From contig CAMFKP010000037.1 of NCBI GenBank assembly GCA_945957385.1, forward strand, positions 1 to 38,660: a stretch of DNA of 38,660 nt, read 5' to 3'. The translations under genes and the position numbers were made by a program. This stretch comes from an uncultured Aeromonadaceae bacterium. GTDB lineage: Bacteria; Pseudomonadota; Gammaproteobacteria; Enterobacterales; Aeromonadaceae. This document shows positions 28,988-36,795 of this stretch, one piece after another (the first letter of the stretch is position 1; each line of letters starts with the position of its first letter). The notes under the pieces were generated by a model, which searched no databases, had not been told where the DNA came from, and saw only the letters and a program-made list of their open reading frames with translations.

Positions 28988-29266
28988 ATGACAACCAAAT
29001 TTGAGCAGGAAATTACCGCCTATATGTCGCGGGAGCTGGAATCCGGCAGTTTAAAGCGGGCTGATTATCCCGCGGCTTTTCTGCTGGCCAGAACCGATGT
29101 GATGGATGCAATGGAAGCAGGTTATGACCTCAAAACCATCTGGGAGTTTTTGCGCGAGACTGGCCGCATTCCGTTTCGCTACGAGACATTCCTGAAATAT
29201 GTTCGCAAGTACATCACGGAACGCACCGAGGGCGGCTCTACCGTCTGTTCTCTGGCGTCAAAGTGA
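28988..29266 (+). CDS. traK: TraK-like oriT-binding protein (IncP type)
   Basis: A 92-residue helical protein related to RK2 TraK, which wraps oriT DNA and helps relaxosome formation. The shared core is YDLKTIWEFLRETGRIPFRYETFLKYVRKYI, compared with TIWEHMRETG...FSYETF in RK2. It lacks the long proline- and alanine-rich tail of RK2 TraK. An ATG nine bases earlier sits directly on the GGGGAGGA ribosome site, so the second ATG (28988) is the better start. In RK2 traK points away from oriT; here it points toward it. Confidence 0.85.
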   Translation: MTTKFEQEITAYMSRELESGSLKRADYPAAFLLARTDVMDAMEAGYDLKTIWEFLRETGRIPFRYETFLKYVRKYITERTEGGSTVCSLASK

Positions 29267-29502
29267 GTAGGTTTTCCTAGTGATGATTAGAATCCGAAAA
29301 GCCGTTGTTCAAACGCTATCAGTGCGGGGTTGGAACGCTGTTAGTTGCTGTTCTCGCGCTACCGAGGGCTGCTCAATCGCTGTAACCAGGCGGACGCTGT
29401 CATTTTTCGTTCAATTTTGCGCTTCTGCTGTGCAATTGCACGTCAGCGGCTCGATATAGCGCGAAATAAGAGGATGGTTTCGGGGGTAATACGGGGCTGA
29501 AA
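29267..29502. other. traK-oriT spacer
   Basis: No gene is visible. In RK2 the TraK-binding, intrinsically bent part of oriT lies beside nic. This stretch is the equivalent position and has several A/T tracts (for example near 29400-29415), but I can assign no exact site. Confidence 0.4.
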
Positions 29503-29625
29503 GACGGGCAGGATGTGTGAAGTAGTCCCACCATGCAAGCATGGTCGGCTTCTTCACTGGTACTTATTCGCACCTGCGGTGCTCAACGTTCATCCTGCCC
29601 TGCGGGGCCAGCCGGCAGGAGCCGG
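29503..29625 (-). other. oriT: Origin of transfer, RK2 (IncP) type
   Basis: It matches the RK2 oriT layout segment by segment: GGGCAGGAT, GTGAAGTAG, an inverted repeat ACCATGC-AA-GCATGGT (29530-29545), CTTCTTCACTG, CTTATTCGCACCTG and GGTGCTCAACG, then traJ. By analogy the nick is on the minus strand in ATCCTG^CCC, between 29509 and 29508. The outer arms GTGAAG/CTTCAC form the TraJ-binding inverted repeat. Lower-strand nicking means traK, oriV and the integrase end would enter the recipient on the other side from traJ-traI. Confidence 0.92.
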
Positions 29626-29644
29626 CAAAAAAGAGGACGCCAGG

Positions 29645-30022
29645 ATGGAGACTCATAAAACCAAGATCACGCGAAAGAACAGCCCACCCATCAAGGTGTA
29701 CTGCTTACCGGAAGAACGGGCCATCATCGAAGCTGGAGCCAAGGCGGCCGGCTTGAGTACATCTGCCTATTTGCTGGCTGTGGGGCAGGGCTATCGTGTT
29801 CATGGCGTCACGGATTTTGAGAGCGTGCGCGAGCTGGTGCGAATCAATGGTGATCTCGGTCGATTGGGCGGTTTGCTGAAGTTATGGTTGACTGACGATG
29901 TCCGTACTGCTCGCTTTGGTGCCGACACTATTCTGGCGTTGCTCGCCCGCATCGAGGCGACCCAGGAGCAAATGAGCAGCACCATGGAGCGCGTCGTGCG
30001 TCCGAGGGGAGGGCAGGAATGA
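29645..30022 (+). CDS. traJ: TraJ-like relaxosome protein (IncP type)
   Basis: A 125-residue oriT-recognition protein closely like RK2 TraJ: SPPIKVYCLPEERAIIEAGA, STSAYLLAVGQGY and RINGDLGRLGGLLKLWLTDD. The N-terminal ribbon-helix-helix binds the oriT inverted repeat and positions the relaxase. The frame extends back across oriT to 29513, but that part has no family match; the ATG at 29645 has GAGGA upstream. Its stop overlaps the traI start (ATGA), so the two are translationally coupled. Its recognition repeat is visible 100 bases upstream. Confidence 0.94.
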   Translation: METHKTKITRKNSPPIKVYCLPEERAIIEAGAKAAGLSTSAYLLAVGQGYRVHGVTDFESVRELVRINGDLGRLGGLLKLWLTDDVRTARFGADTILALLARIEATQEQMSSTMERVVRPRGGQE

Positions 30023-31788
30023 TTGCCAAACATGTGCCTATGCGCTCGGCGGGAAAGTCTGACTTCGCCGGATTGGCCAGATACATCACCGACAAACAGA
30101 GCAAAGAGCACCGGCTTGGCAATGTCTACATCACCAATTGTGATGCAGAGACGGTGCGCGATGCCATCACTGAAATACTGGCTACCCAGCAGATCAATAC
30201 CCGAGCCAAAGGGGACAAAACGTATCACCTGATTGTCAGCTTTCGCGCTGGTGAGCAGCCGAGCGATGCAATCCTCAAGGCGGTTGAAGAGCGGATTAGT
30301 GCTGGGCTTGGCTATGGCGAACATCAGCGCATCACAGCCGTGCATAACGATACTGACAATTTGCATCTGCACATTGCCATTAACAAAATTCACCCGCGCA
30401 AGAATACGATCCATGAGCCCTATTACTCTCACCGAACATTATCGGATCTCTGTACTACGTTGGAGCAGGAGTTTGGTCTGGAGCGGGATAACCATATTCC
30501 TCGCCAGTGTGCTGCCGCTTCGAGGGCGAACGACATGGAATGTCACGCCGGAATAGATAGCCTGGTTGGGTGGATTAGGCGCGAGTGCCTGGATGCAATA
30601 AGAGGGGCACAATCGTGGGCCGAGCTGCATCAACAGATGCGTGATAATGGCCTTGAACTGGCACTTCGGGGTAATGGTTTGCTCATCAAGGCCAGCGATG
30701 GAACCATGGTTAAGGCCAGTACGGTGAGCCGAGATCTGTCCAAACCTGCGTTGGAAAAGCGACTGGGTAGCTTTCGGGCATCTACCGAACAGCACCCGAC
30801 ACATCAGGCCCAGCGAAGCTATTGCAAAGAGCCGGCGCGGTTGCGAGTCGACTCAACCGAGTTGTATGCCAGGTACAAGCAAGATCAAAAAAATCTTCTC
30901 TCGATAAGAGATCAGGCGCTGGCCGAAGCTCAGCGACGCAAGGTGCGGGCTATTGAGAATGCCAAACGGGCGGCGGCGATGAGGCGTTCTGCGATCAAGC
31001 TAGTGGGCCATGGCCGACTGGTAAAGAAACTGCTCTATTCCCAAGTCAGCGCGGCTTTGCGTACTGATCTGGAGGTTATTCGCAAGAATTACATCCTGGA
31101 GCGGAACACCATCTATCAACACGGTCAACGCCGACAGTGGCTCGACTGGCTGAAACACGAAGCGATGAACGGGAATGAAAAAGCCCTGGATGCGCTTCGA
31201 GCCAGGGATGTCGCTCAAGGACTCAAGGGCAATACCATCCAGGGTCAAGGTAACAGTCAGCCAGCGCGTGCAGCCAAGATCGACAACATTACCAAAAAGG
31301 GCACCATCATTTACCGAGCAGGTTCCTGTGCGGTGCGTGATGATGGCTACCGTCTCCAGATATCCAAGGAGTCTGATCAGGCCGGAGTGCAACAAGCCCT
31401 GAAATTGGCGCTGGATCGTTATGGTGACTGTATTACGGTCAATGGTTCGCCGGAGTTCAAGGCAAAGGTGATCAAGGCTGCTGTTGACGGGCAGTTAGCT
31501 ATCCGATTTGCCGATGCCACCTTGGAGCGTTATCGCCAGGAACTGGTGAGTCGTAAGAGCATGACCAGCTCACCGACAACCAAAGCGAACATACCGCCTA
31601 TCGGCAAGGCTCCCCCGCCGATGCGTCGGAACCGGCTGCACTCCTTGTCCCAACTTGCCGCACTCAGCTTGGGCAATAAAGTGCCGGCTCCTCAAGGGAA
31701 TGGGTATCTGGATAGTCGCAAGGCGAAATTACAGGCAGAGATGGAGGCGAAAAAAGCCAATAAGCAGAATAAAGGCCGTTCAATGTGA
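30019..31788 (+). CDS. traI: MOB-P relaxase TraI (IncP type)
   Basis: A 589-residue relaxase that nicks oriT and leads the strand into the recipient. Active-site Tyr22 is in LARYITDKQ. Motif III, with the metal-binding His pair, is in HNDTDNLHLHIAINKIHP. NRANDMExHAG-like (here SRANDMECHAG) and LVGWIRRECL are also shared with RK2 TraI. The C-terminal part, from about 450, is of the polyvalent-associated type found in TraI (GTIIYRAGSCAVRDDGYRLQISK). It is about 140 residues shorter than RK2 TraI (732). It is coupled to traJ. No coupling protein gene (traG/virD4) follows, so transfer depends on a helper. Confidence 0.94.
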   Translation: MIAKHVPMRSAGKSDFAGLARYITDKQSKEHRLGNVYITNCDAETVRDAITEILATQQINTRAKGDKTYHLIVSFRAGEQPSDAILKAVEERISAGLGYGEHQRITAVHNDTDNLHLHIAINKIHPRKNTIHEPYYSHRTLSDLCTTLEQEFGLERDNHIPRQCAAASRANDMECHAGIDSLVGWIRRECLDAIRGAQSWAELHQQMRDNGLELALRGNGLLIKASDGTMVKASTVSRDLSKPALEKRLGSFRASTEQHPTHQAQRSYCKEPARLRVDSTELYARYKQDQKNLLSIRDQALAEAQRRKVRAIENAKRAAAMRRSAIKLVGHGRLVKKLLYSQVSAALRTDLEVIRKNYILERNTIYQHGQRRQWLDWLKHEAMNGNEKALDALRARDVAQGLKGNTIQGQGNSQPARAAKIDNITKKGTIIYRAGSCAVRDDGYRLQISKESDQAGVQQALKLALDRYGDCITVNGSPEFKAKVIKAAVDGQLAIRFADATLERYRQELVSRKSMTSSPTTKANIPPIGKAPPPMRRNRLHSLSQLAALSLGNKVPAPQGNGYLDSRKAKLQAEMEAKKANKQNKGRSM

Positions 31789-32084
31789 CGCTTGGCTTGT
31801 TGGTTAAGCATGAGCACTTGGCTCAACGGCTGTAACAGGGAGACGTCCTCAGGCGATGCAACTATCGCTAGGGCGATGATGCCGATGTTCAACAAAATAT
31901 GGCCGCGCACTCCAACGGTATCGCGCAGGTCGGACGCCGAGATAGTCAGTGACGAGCTATCTATGTGACGGTCCACATTCACCGCTGAATTTCTTATCTG
32001 CCGGTATGGTCATGCTCATACCGGGAGGCTAATTCCGCCTGGGTGAATGCAACTTAGTCATAACCATACTAAGGGCATCCGATC
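31789..32084 (+). other. traI-trbJ intergenic region
   Basis: About 300 bases without a convincing gene. It contains an inverted repeat CCGGTATG/CATACCGG (32001-32024) and, 12 bases before the trbJ start, CTTAGT/ACTAAG (32053-32073), a possible operator around the trbJ promoter. In RK2 trbJ directly follows trbI, so the upstream trb genes are missing here rather than moved nearby. Confidence 0.5.
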
Positions 32085-32858
32085 ATGCTAAAGACCAAAA
32101 ATTTAGCCGCTAAAATTCCTGCGCTCGCCATCCTCTTGGCGTTAAACACATCCAGCACGGCCTATGCCGGTATTCCGGTTGTTGATGGTGCCAACCTGGA
32201 GCAGAACATCATGTCTGCGATGGAAGCCGTCGCGCAAACCACAAAACAGATCCAGCAGTATCAAATGCAGTTGCAGCAATATGAAAACCAGTTGCAGAAC
32301 ACCATGGCACCCGCTGCTTACATCTGGGATCAGGCACAAGGCACTATCAATGATCTCACCCAGGCAACCAATACGCTGGCCTACTATCGGAATCAGCTGG
32401 GTAGTCTCGAAGCTTATCTGGGCAAATACCAGGACGTGGCTTTCTACCGAGGATCGCCCTGTTTTTCCAAAGAGGGGTGCAGTGAAGCCGAACAGGCGGC
32501 CATGGAAGAGAACCGCCGTCTGGCATCTGAAGCACGGAAGAAGGCCAATGATGCGCTGCTTAAAGGCCTGGCCCAGCAGCAAGAGAACTTGCAAGCGGAT
32601 GCTCGCCAGCTGGTGCGCCTGCAAACCGCCGCGCAAAGTGCTGACGGGCAGCTGGCGGCTATCGGGTTTGCCAATCAGCTTGCCAGTAACCAGAGCAACC
32701 AACTGCTGCAGATCCGGAGTTTGCTGATCACCCAGCAAAATGCGGTTGCATCGCAAATGCAGGCCGAAGCCGACCTTGAGGCGCAATATCAGGCATCGCG
32801 TGAGCGGTTGTTTGATATGGGCTCGCCGACTGACCGCTCAAAAAACAAGGGGTTCTAA
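32085..32858 (+). CDS. trbJ: TrbJ, VirB5-like mating-pair protein
   Basis: A 257-residue exported protein. A basic N terminus plus hydrophobic stretch and AYAGIP suggest cleavage after about residue 28. The mature part is glutamine-rich and coiled (QIQQYQMQLQQYENQLQN), with one Cys pair (PCFSKEGC). The length matches RK2 TrbJ (258). In IncP plasmids TrbJ is a mating-pore component and also contributes to entry exclusion. A KorB-type operator lies inside codons 6-10. Its last 14 residues are nearly repeated at the end of trbK. The gene leads trbJ-trbK-trbL. Confidence 0.92.
   Translation: MLKTKNLAAKIPALAILLALNTSSTAYAGIPVVDGANLEQNIMSAMEAVAQTTKQIQQYQMQLQQYENQLQNTMAPAAYIWDQAQGTINDLTQATNTLAYYRNQLGSLEAYLGKYQDVAFYRGSPCFSKEGCSEAEQAAMEENRRLASEARKKANDALLKGLAQQQENLQADARQLVRLQTAAQSADGQLAAIGFANQLASNQSNQLLQIRSLLITQQNAVASQMQAEADLEAQYQASRERLFDMGSPTDRSKNKGF
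32102..32114 (+). promoter_or_regulatory. KorB-type operator (OB), copy 2, inside trbJ
   Basis: An exact TTTAGCCGCTAAA that shares a 17-base identity with copy 1 (TTTAGCCGCTAAAATTC). It encodes part of NLAAK near the TrbJ N terminus, 17 bases after the start codon, where a bound protein could block transcription. Confidence 0.8.
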
Positions 32859-32860
32859 CC

Positions 32861-33061
32861 ATGAAGAGTCTCACCCGAGTTTTTTGCATCGTGAGTGCAT
32901 TGACCGCCGTGTTTCTTGTGGCCTGTGGCGAGAGTAAACCAGCGGCAGTGGCCGTTATCGACTGCGACAATCCCAATCTGACTCGTCTGCAGAGAGAACA
33001 AGGCCATTGTCTTTGGGATATGGGCAAGTCAACGGATCGCACCAGGAACAGGGGGTTCTAA
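32861..33061 (+). CDS. trbK: TrbK entry-exclusion lipoprotein
   Basis: A 66-residue small lipoprotein. The signal peptide with lipobox LVAC predicts lipidation at Cys near residue 22, and one further Cys pair lies in the mature part (DCDNP...GHCLW). RK2 TrbK is a 69-residue inner-membrane lipoprotein that blocks entry of a second IncP plasmid. It starts two bases after trbJ and ends two bases before trbL. Its end DMGKSTDRTRNRGF mirrors the TrbJ end. Confidence 0.85.
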   Translation: MKSLTRVFCIVSALTAVFLVACGESKPAAVAVIDCDNPNLTRLQREQGHCLWDMGKSTDRTRNRGF

Positions 33062-33063
33062 TC

Positions 33064-34692
33064 ATGAACAACACACTTCTGCGTCTGGCTGTATTCCTGG
33101 TGATTCTGCTGACAGCCAAGACGGCGACTGCGGCAGTGCAGCCGGATGGCGTTCTGGATGAGGTAGCAGCCAGATTTCTGGCTGCCAGCAGCACATGGGG
33201 GGCGACCATTACCGACTATGCGTCCTGGCTATTCTGGACACTGGTGACGATTTCGATGGTATGGACATTTGGCCAGATGGCTCTGCGCCGCGCCGATATC
33301 GGAGAGTTTTTTGCGGAGTTTATCAAGTTCACTATCTTTACCGGTTTCTTTTGGTGGTTGCTGAGCAATGGTCCTGCTTTTGCCATGTCGATCATTGATT
33401 CGATGCGAACCATGGGTGCTACTGCGGCTGGTTTGCCTCGTGAACTGACGCCATCGGAGCCCATCAGCATTGCTTTCGATATCATCGTCAAAGCCGGTGA
33501 GTCGTACAGCATCACCAGCCCCATAGACAATCTCTCTATCTTCTTTATCTCGCTAGCGATCCTGGCCTGTCTGGCGGTTGTGGCGGCCAACGTGCTCCTG
33601 GTTCTGGTCACGGCCTGGATCATGGCCTATGCCGGTGTATTTGTGCTGGGGTTCGGCGGTTCCCGTTGGACTTCGGACATTGCAATCAGCTACTTCAGAA
33701 GTGTTCTTGGTATTGGTCTGAAACTGCTGACCATGACGCTGCTGAATGGCGTTGCCGTATCCGTCATGGATAGTTACTACGCCGATTTATCGGCGGGGAC
33801 GGAAATGCGCGAGCTTCTGGTTGTTTTCGTTGTCGCCTTTGTCTTGGCGTTGTTGATGCACTCCCTTCCCAACCTGATTGCTGGACTGGTTCCTGGCGGT
33901 GGGGCGGCAGCGAGCTCCGGCAGTTCATTTAGTGCCGGCGCACTGATTGGTGCTGCAGTAAGTGCCGGTGCAGCGGTGGCTTCAGGTGGCGCGGCCTTGG
34001 GCGGCGCGGCGATGGCTGGAGCAACCAATGTGGCCGGTGGCGTGAGTGCACTGCAGGCCGCCGTTGAAAAGGCTCAGGGGGCCATGGCTGAAGGAGCCTC
34101 ACCAGATTTTGGAGGGGGCGGGGGCCGCACTGGCGGGGAAAGTTCTGGCGCAGGAGCTTCAGAATTTGCACAAGCCGCAGGTTTGGTGGGGGCAAGCTCG
34201 TCTGGTGATTCCAGCTCGGGTATCGGCGACCGAGTTAGCCGTGCTGCCTCTCTGGCTGCCGGAACGGCTGGCGAACTAGCAAAAGGCGTTGGTGCCAAGA
34301 TGGCAGGAAAATTCCAGGACAGGGTAAGCCAGACGGCTGGCGGGCGTTTGGCTACATCGATCCGCGAGAGTATGGCGCAGCAAGGAAGCGACGACGTAAG
34401 GGACAATTCAGCGAGTGATGCTGCAGATGCTAATGGTTCAGCCCCTTCATTTGCTAGCGATAGTTTGAGCGGTGGTAACAGCGGCGGCTGGTCCAGTCAA
34501 TCGGGCGGTTTCAGTGGTTTGTCTAGTCAAGATCAGCTCAAGGCTCGTCAGGCCCATGCGCAGTGGCAATCTCTCGATCCCCAACAGCACACTTCTGGCG
34601 TAGAGGACTTCGTCTCGGATGCTCAAATTCGTCAGCAGGAGTGCAATGACGAGATCGCCAGTTTTGTAAACCGTGACCGCCAAGAGCCCTAA
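33064..34692 (+). CDS. trbL: TrbL, VirB6-like inner-membrane channel protein
   Basis: A 542-residue polytopic membrane protein. A signal-like first helix is followed by about six further helices up to residue 285, including FTIFTGFFWWLLSNGPAF and ILACLAVVAANVLLVLVTAW. A long Gly/Ala/Ser-rich segment (about 290-450) and a polar tail follow. The length and the TrbJ-K-L order match RK2 (TrbL 528). The frame extends 19 codons into trbK, but the ATG at 33064 fits the operon spacing. Without TrbB, C, D, E, F, G, H and I it cannot build a mating pore by itself. Confidence 0.92.
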   Translation: MNNTLLRLAVFLVILLTAKTATAAVQPDGVLDEVAARFLAASSTWGATITDYASWLFWTLVTISMVWTFGQMALRRADIGEFFAEFIKFTIFTGFFWWLLSNGPAFAMSIIDSMRTMGATAAGLPRELTPSEPISIAFDIIVKAGESYSITSPIDNLSIFFISLAILACLAVVAANVLLVLVTAWIMAYAGVFVLGFGGSRWTSDIAISYFRSVLGIGLKLLTMTLLNGVAVSVMDSYYADLSAGTEMRELLVVFVVAFVLALLMHSLPNLIAGLVPGGGAAASSGSSFSAGALIGAAVSAGAAVASGGAALGGAAMAGATNVAGGVSALQAAVEKAQGAMAEGASPDFGGGGGRTGGESSGAGASEFAQAAGLVGASSSGDSSSGIGDRVSRAASLAAGTAGELAKGVGAKMAGKFQDRVSQTAGGRLATSIRESMAQQGSDDVRDNSASDAADANGSAPSFASDSLSGGNSGGWSSQSGGFSGLSSQDQLKARQAHAQWQSLDPQQHTSGVEDFVSDAQIRQQECNDEIASFVNRDRQEP

Positions 34693-34704
34693 GGAGAGCC
34701 CACA

Positions 34705-34980
34705 ATGAAACAGACAATCTCTACAAACGAGCGGAAAGGGCGTGTACCCATCATGGCGTCTACCGATAACCGCCAAGTCCAGCACGCGATACATCATGCT
34801 GCGGCTACGCTGGCATTGCAGAAGTTCATTGATCAGAAGACGGCGCAACAAATTGCTCCAGTCGCAGAAGCCATCGCCAATCTATGTACCTTGCTCTACT
34901 ACCAGGCGGATACGGGGGCAGTGGCAGAGGATGAGTTCCAGTATGCGCTAGCGAGGATTCGCCAGGCGGTGGCCACCTAA
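34705..34980 (+). CDS. Small protein downstream of trbL (unknown)
   Basis: A 91-residue predicted soluble helical protein with AAG GAG ribosome site 8 bases before the ATG and 12 bases after trbL, so it is in the same operon. An alternative start is at 34753. No Cys, signal or membrane segment is seen. It is not TrbM, which follows trbL in RK2 and is about twice as long. Not recognised. Confidence 0.7.
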   Translation: MKQTISTNERKGRVPIMASTDNRQVQHAIHHAAATLALQKFIDQKTAQQIAPVAEAIANLCTLLYYQADTGAVAEDEFQYALARIRQAVAT

Positions 34981-34997
34981 CCACGCAACCCAGTACA

Positions 34998-35030
34998 CCA
35001 AAGGCAGCCAAGGCCGCCTTTGGTTTTCTT
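34998..35030 (+). terminator. Terminator of the trbJKL operon
   Basis: The arms CCAAAGGC and GCCTTTGG enclose an inner GCC/GGC pair and are followed by TTTTCTTG. It closes the transcript 20 bases after the last ORF. Confidence 0.8.
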
Positions 35031-35043
35031 GTCTAAAAATACA

Positions 35044-35132
35044 GGAATTTGAGTTTTTAACGTGGGGATGTTCCTACCGCCACAGCTAACTGGAATTTGG
35101 GTTTTTAACGTGGGGATATTCCTACCGCCACA
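35044..35132 (+). repeat. Two 41-bp direct repeats upstream of the KAP gene
   Basis: Copies at 35044-35084 and 35092-35132 differ at two positions only (period 48). Each begins GGAATTT and has GTTTTTAACGTGGGGAT then ATTCC or GTTCC, followed by TACCGCCACA. The GGAAT/ATTCC ends make each copy a loose inverted repeat. The remainder of the stretch to 35347 shows no gene. Function unknown; they could be operators of the downstream gene. Confidence 0.8.
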
Positions 35133-35347
35133 AAACAATAGCGTCGAATTACCATCCGAGACCATCAAATGCAACACGGGCTCAAGGGAAGATTTATGTA
35201 ATTCTGCCCCGAAGAGGGGTGAGATACCATACAGACGAACGCGATATCGATGCTGCTCGCTTTTCCCTCTTTTGAGCACTGGTTCCATTTAAGTATCTGT
35301 GAAATCTCTTTATGCTGGTGACAGTCAGCTAGCTATCGAGGATCTTA

Positions 35348-36673
35348 ATGATGCGCATCACCCTTCCCCCAGTACCTAAAAGTGAACTCAGATTCGGTTC
35401 ACAATACGATATTTTTGGACGGAAACCGTTCGGCGAACAGCTAACGAATCTGTTAGTCAATACGTCTGGTAGTACGGTCGTTGCGCTGGATTCTGCATGG
35501 GGAACAGGGAAAAGCACATTCATTAAAATGTGGCTTAACTATCTTAAAGAAGAAGGTGTAAAAAACATCTATTTCGACGCATTCGAAAATGATTATCAAG
35601 CCGATCCGTTTATGGCTATAGCATCTGAAATATATGCAGTTATAGATGATGCAGATAGAGAACAGTTTAAAGAAAAGTTATCAGCCGCATTTTTATCAAT
35701 GATGAGAAGCGCATTAGACATTGGCATTAAGCTAAAAAGCCAAGGTGCAATAGGCTTAGATGAAATAAATGCTTTATTTAACGATGCCACTGCCAAGCCA
35801 AAATATGATGAATACCTTTCCATGAAAATTGAAGGGGCGCATAAAGATAGAGAAGCGGTAGAGCAATTCAAGGTGTATTTAAAAGAAGTTGCAGAAAAAA
35901 CAGGCAACGGCCGTCCTTTGATATTCATAATCGATGAACTTGACCGATGCAGACCAGATTTTGCTCTTGAAATGCTAGAGCGAGTCAAGCACCTTTTCTC
36001 TGTTGATGGAATAGTGTTTTTGCTTGTCACAAATAGGAATCAGCTTAATGAAATCATAAGGTTAAGATATGGCGAGCGAGTTGATCCCAATAACTACCTT
36101 CACAAGTTTGTAAATCTTTGGTTATCTCTTCCACATGAAGATAGTAAATTTTCAGACCATACAAGCAGATTTATAGAATTTGCGATTTGCGGAATGATTG
36201 GAGATGAAAACGTTAGAAATATTGAAGATGTTAGTAATTTATTTAAAGCAATTGGGAAATATTACAATTTGACGTTTAGAGAGATTGAACGTGTTTTAGG
36301 TACTTTCTTTTCATGTTGTAACATGTCTAGCGAAATTCTTGGTATATATCAATATACAGTGATAACAGTCATGATGTGTTACATAAAGACAAGGTCTCCA
36401 GAACTAATCGACACATTAAAAAGTAAAAACAAGAGTGAAATTTTCACAGCGCTCAAATTGAATCAAATACCGAACCCAGAAATCGGCATAGATATATGTT
36501 CTACAGATATATACTTAAGAATTATAAAGCAATTTATAGATTATGATTTGAGTGATTTAAATGGTAAAAAACAAATTTCAGGAGAACCAGGGAATCATGA
36601 TATATTTTACAGAGCCCAGCCAAATGTGATTGATAAAGTACTCGGTTATTTGTCTGGTGTGACTCGATACTAA
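35348..36673 (+). CDS. KAP-family P-loop NTPase (possible phage-defence gene)
   Basis: A 441-residue predicted ATPase. Walker A is AWGTGKST (50-57), Walker B is LIFIIDELDRCRPD (about 190), and IVFLLVTNRNQL is the following sensor-like strand. These mark the KAP class (Kidins220/ARMS-PifA). PifA of plasmid F, a relative, excludes phage T7. No clear membrane helix is visible, unlike many KAP proteins. The coding sequence is markedly richer in A and T than its neighbours, a sign of separate acquisition. GAGG lies seven bases before the ATG. It is a single gene, with two 41-bp repeats upstream. The defence role is an inference from family and context. Confidence 0.85.
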   Translation: MMRITLPPVPKSELRFGSQYDIFGRKPFGEQLTNLLVNTSGSTVVALDSAWGTGKSTFIKMWLNYLKEEGVKNIYFDAFENDYQADPFMAIASEIYAVIDDADREQFKEKLSAAFLSMMRSALDIGIKLKSQGAIGLDEINALFNDATAKPKYDEYLSMKIEGAHKDREAVEQFKVYLKEVAEKTGNGRPLIFIIDELDRCRPDFALEMLERVKHLFSVDGIVFLLVTNRNQLNEIIRLRYGERVDPNNYLHKFVNLWLSLPHEDSKFSDHTSRFIEFAICGMIGDENVRNIEDVSNLFKAIGKYYNLTFREIERVLGTFFSCCNMSSEILGIYQYTVITVMMCYIKTRSPELIDTLKSKNKSEIFTALKLNQIPNPEIGIDICSTDIYLRIIKQFIDYDLSDLNGKKQISGEPGNHDIFYRAQPNVIDKVLGYLSGVTRY

Positions 36674-36795
36674 CCACGGCTTATATGCGTAACAGCTAAC
36701 ATATGGATCGATGATCCACAATTAGAAATGCCAACATGGTATCGGTGTTTTTGTCTGTGGCGTCCGGTAAGCGGCGATGACTGAATACTGGTTGG

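Noticed and set aside
31692..31982. 96-residue minus-strand ORF between traI and trbJ
   Set aside because: GTG start without ribosome site, overlaps the end of traI in antisense and no family recognised; probably a chance frame or a remnant.
36735..36743. CATGGTATC copy downstream of the KAP gene
   Set aside because: A single 9-base match to the integrase-region motif; compatible with chance.
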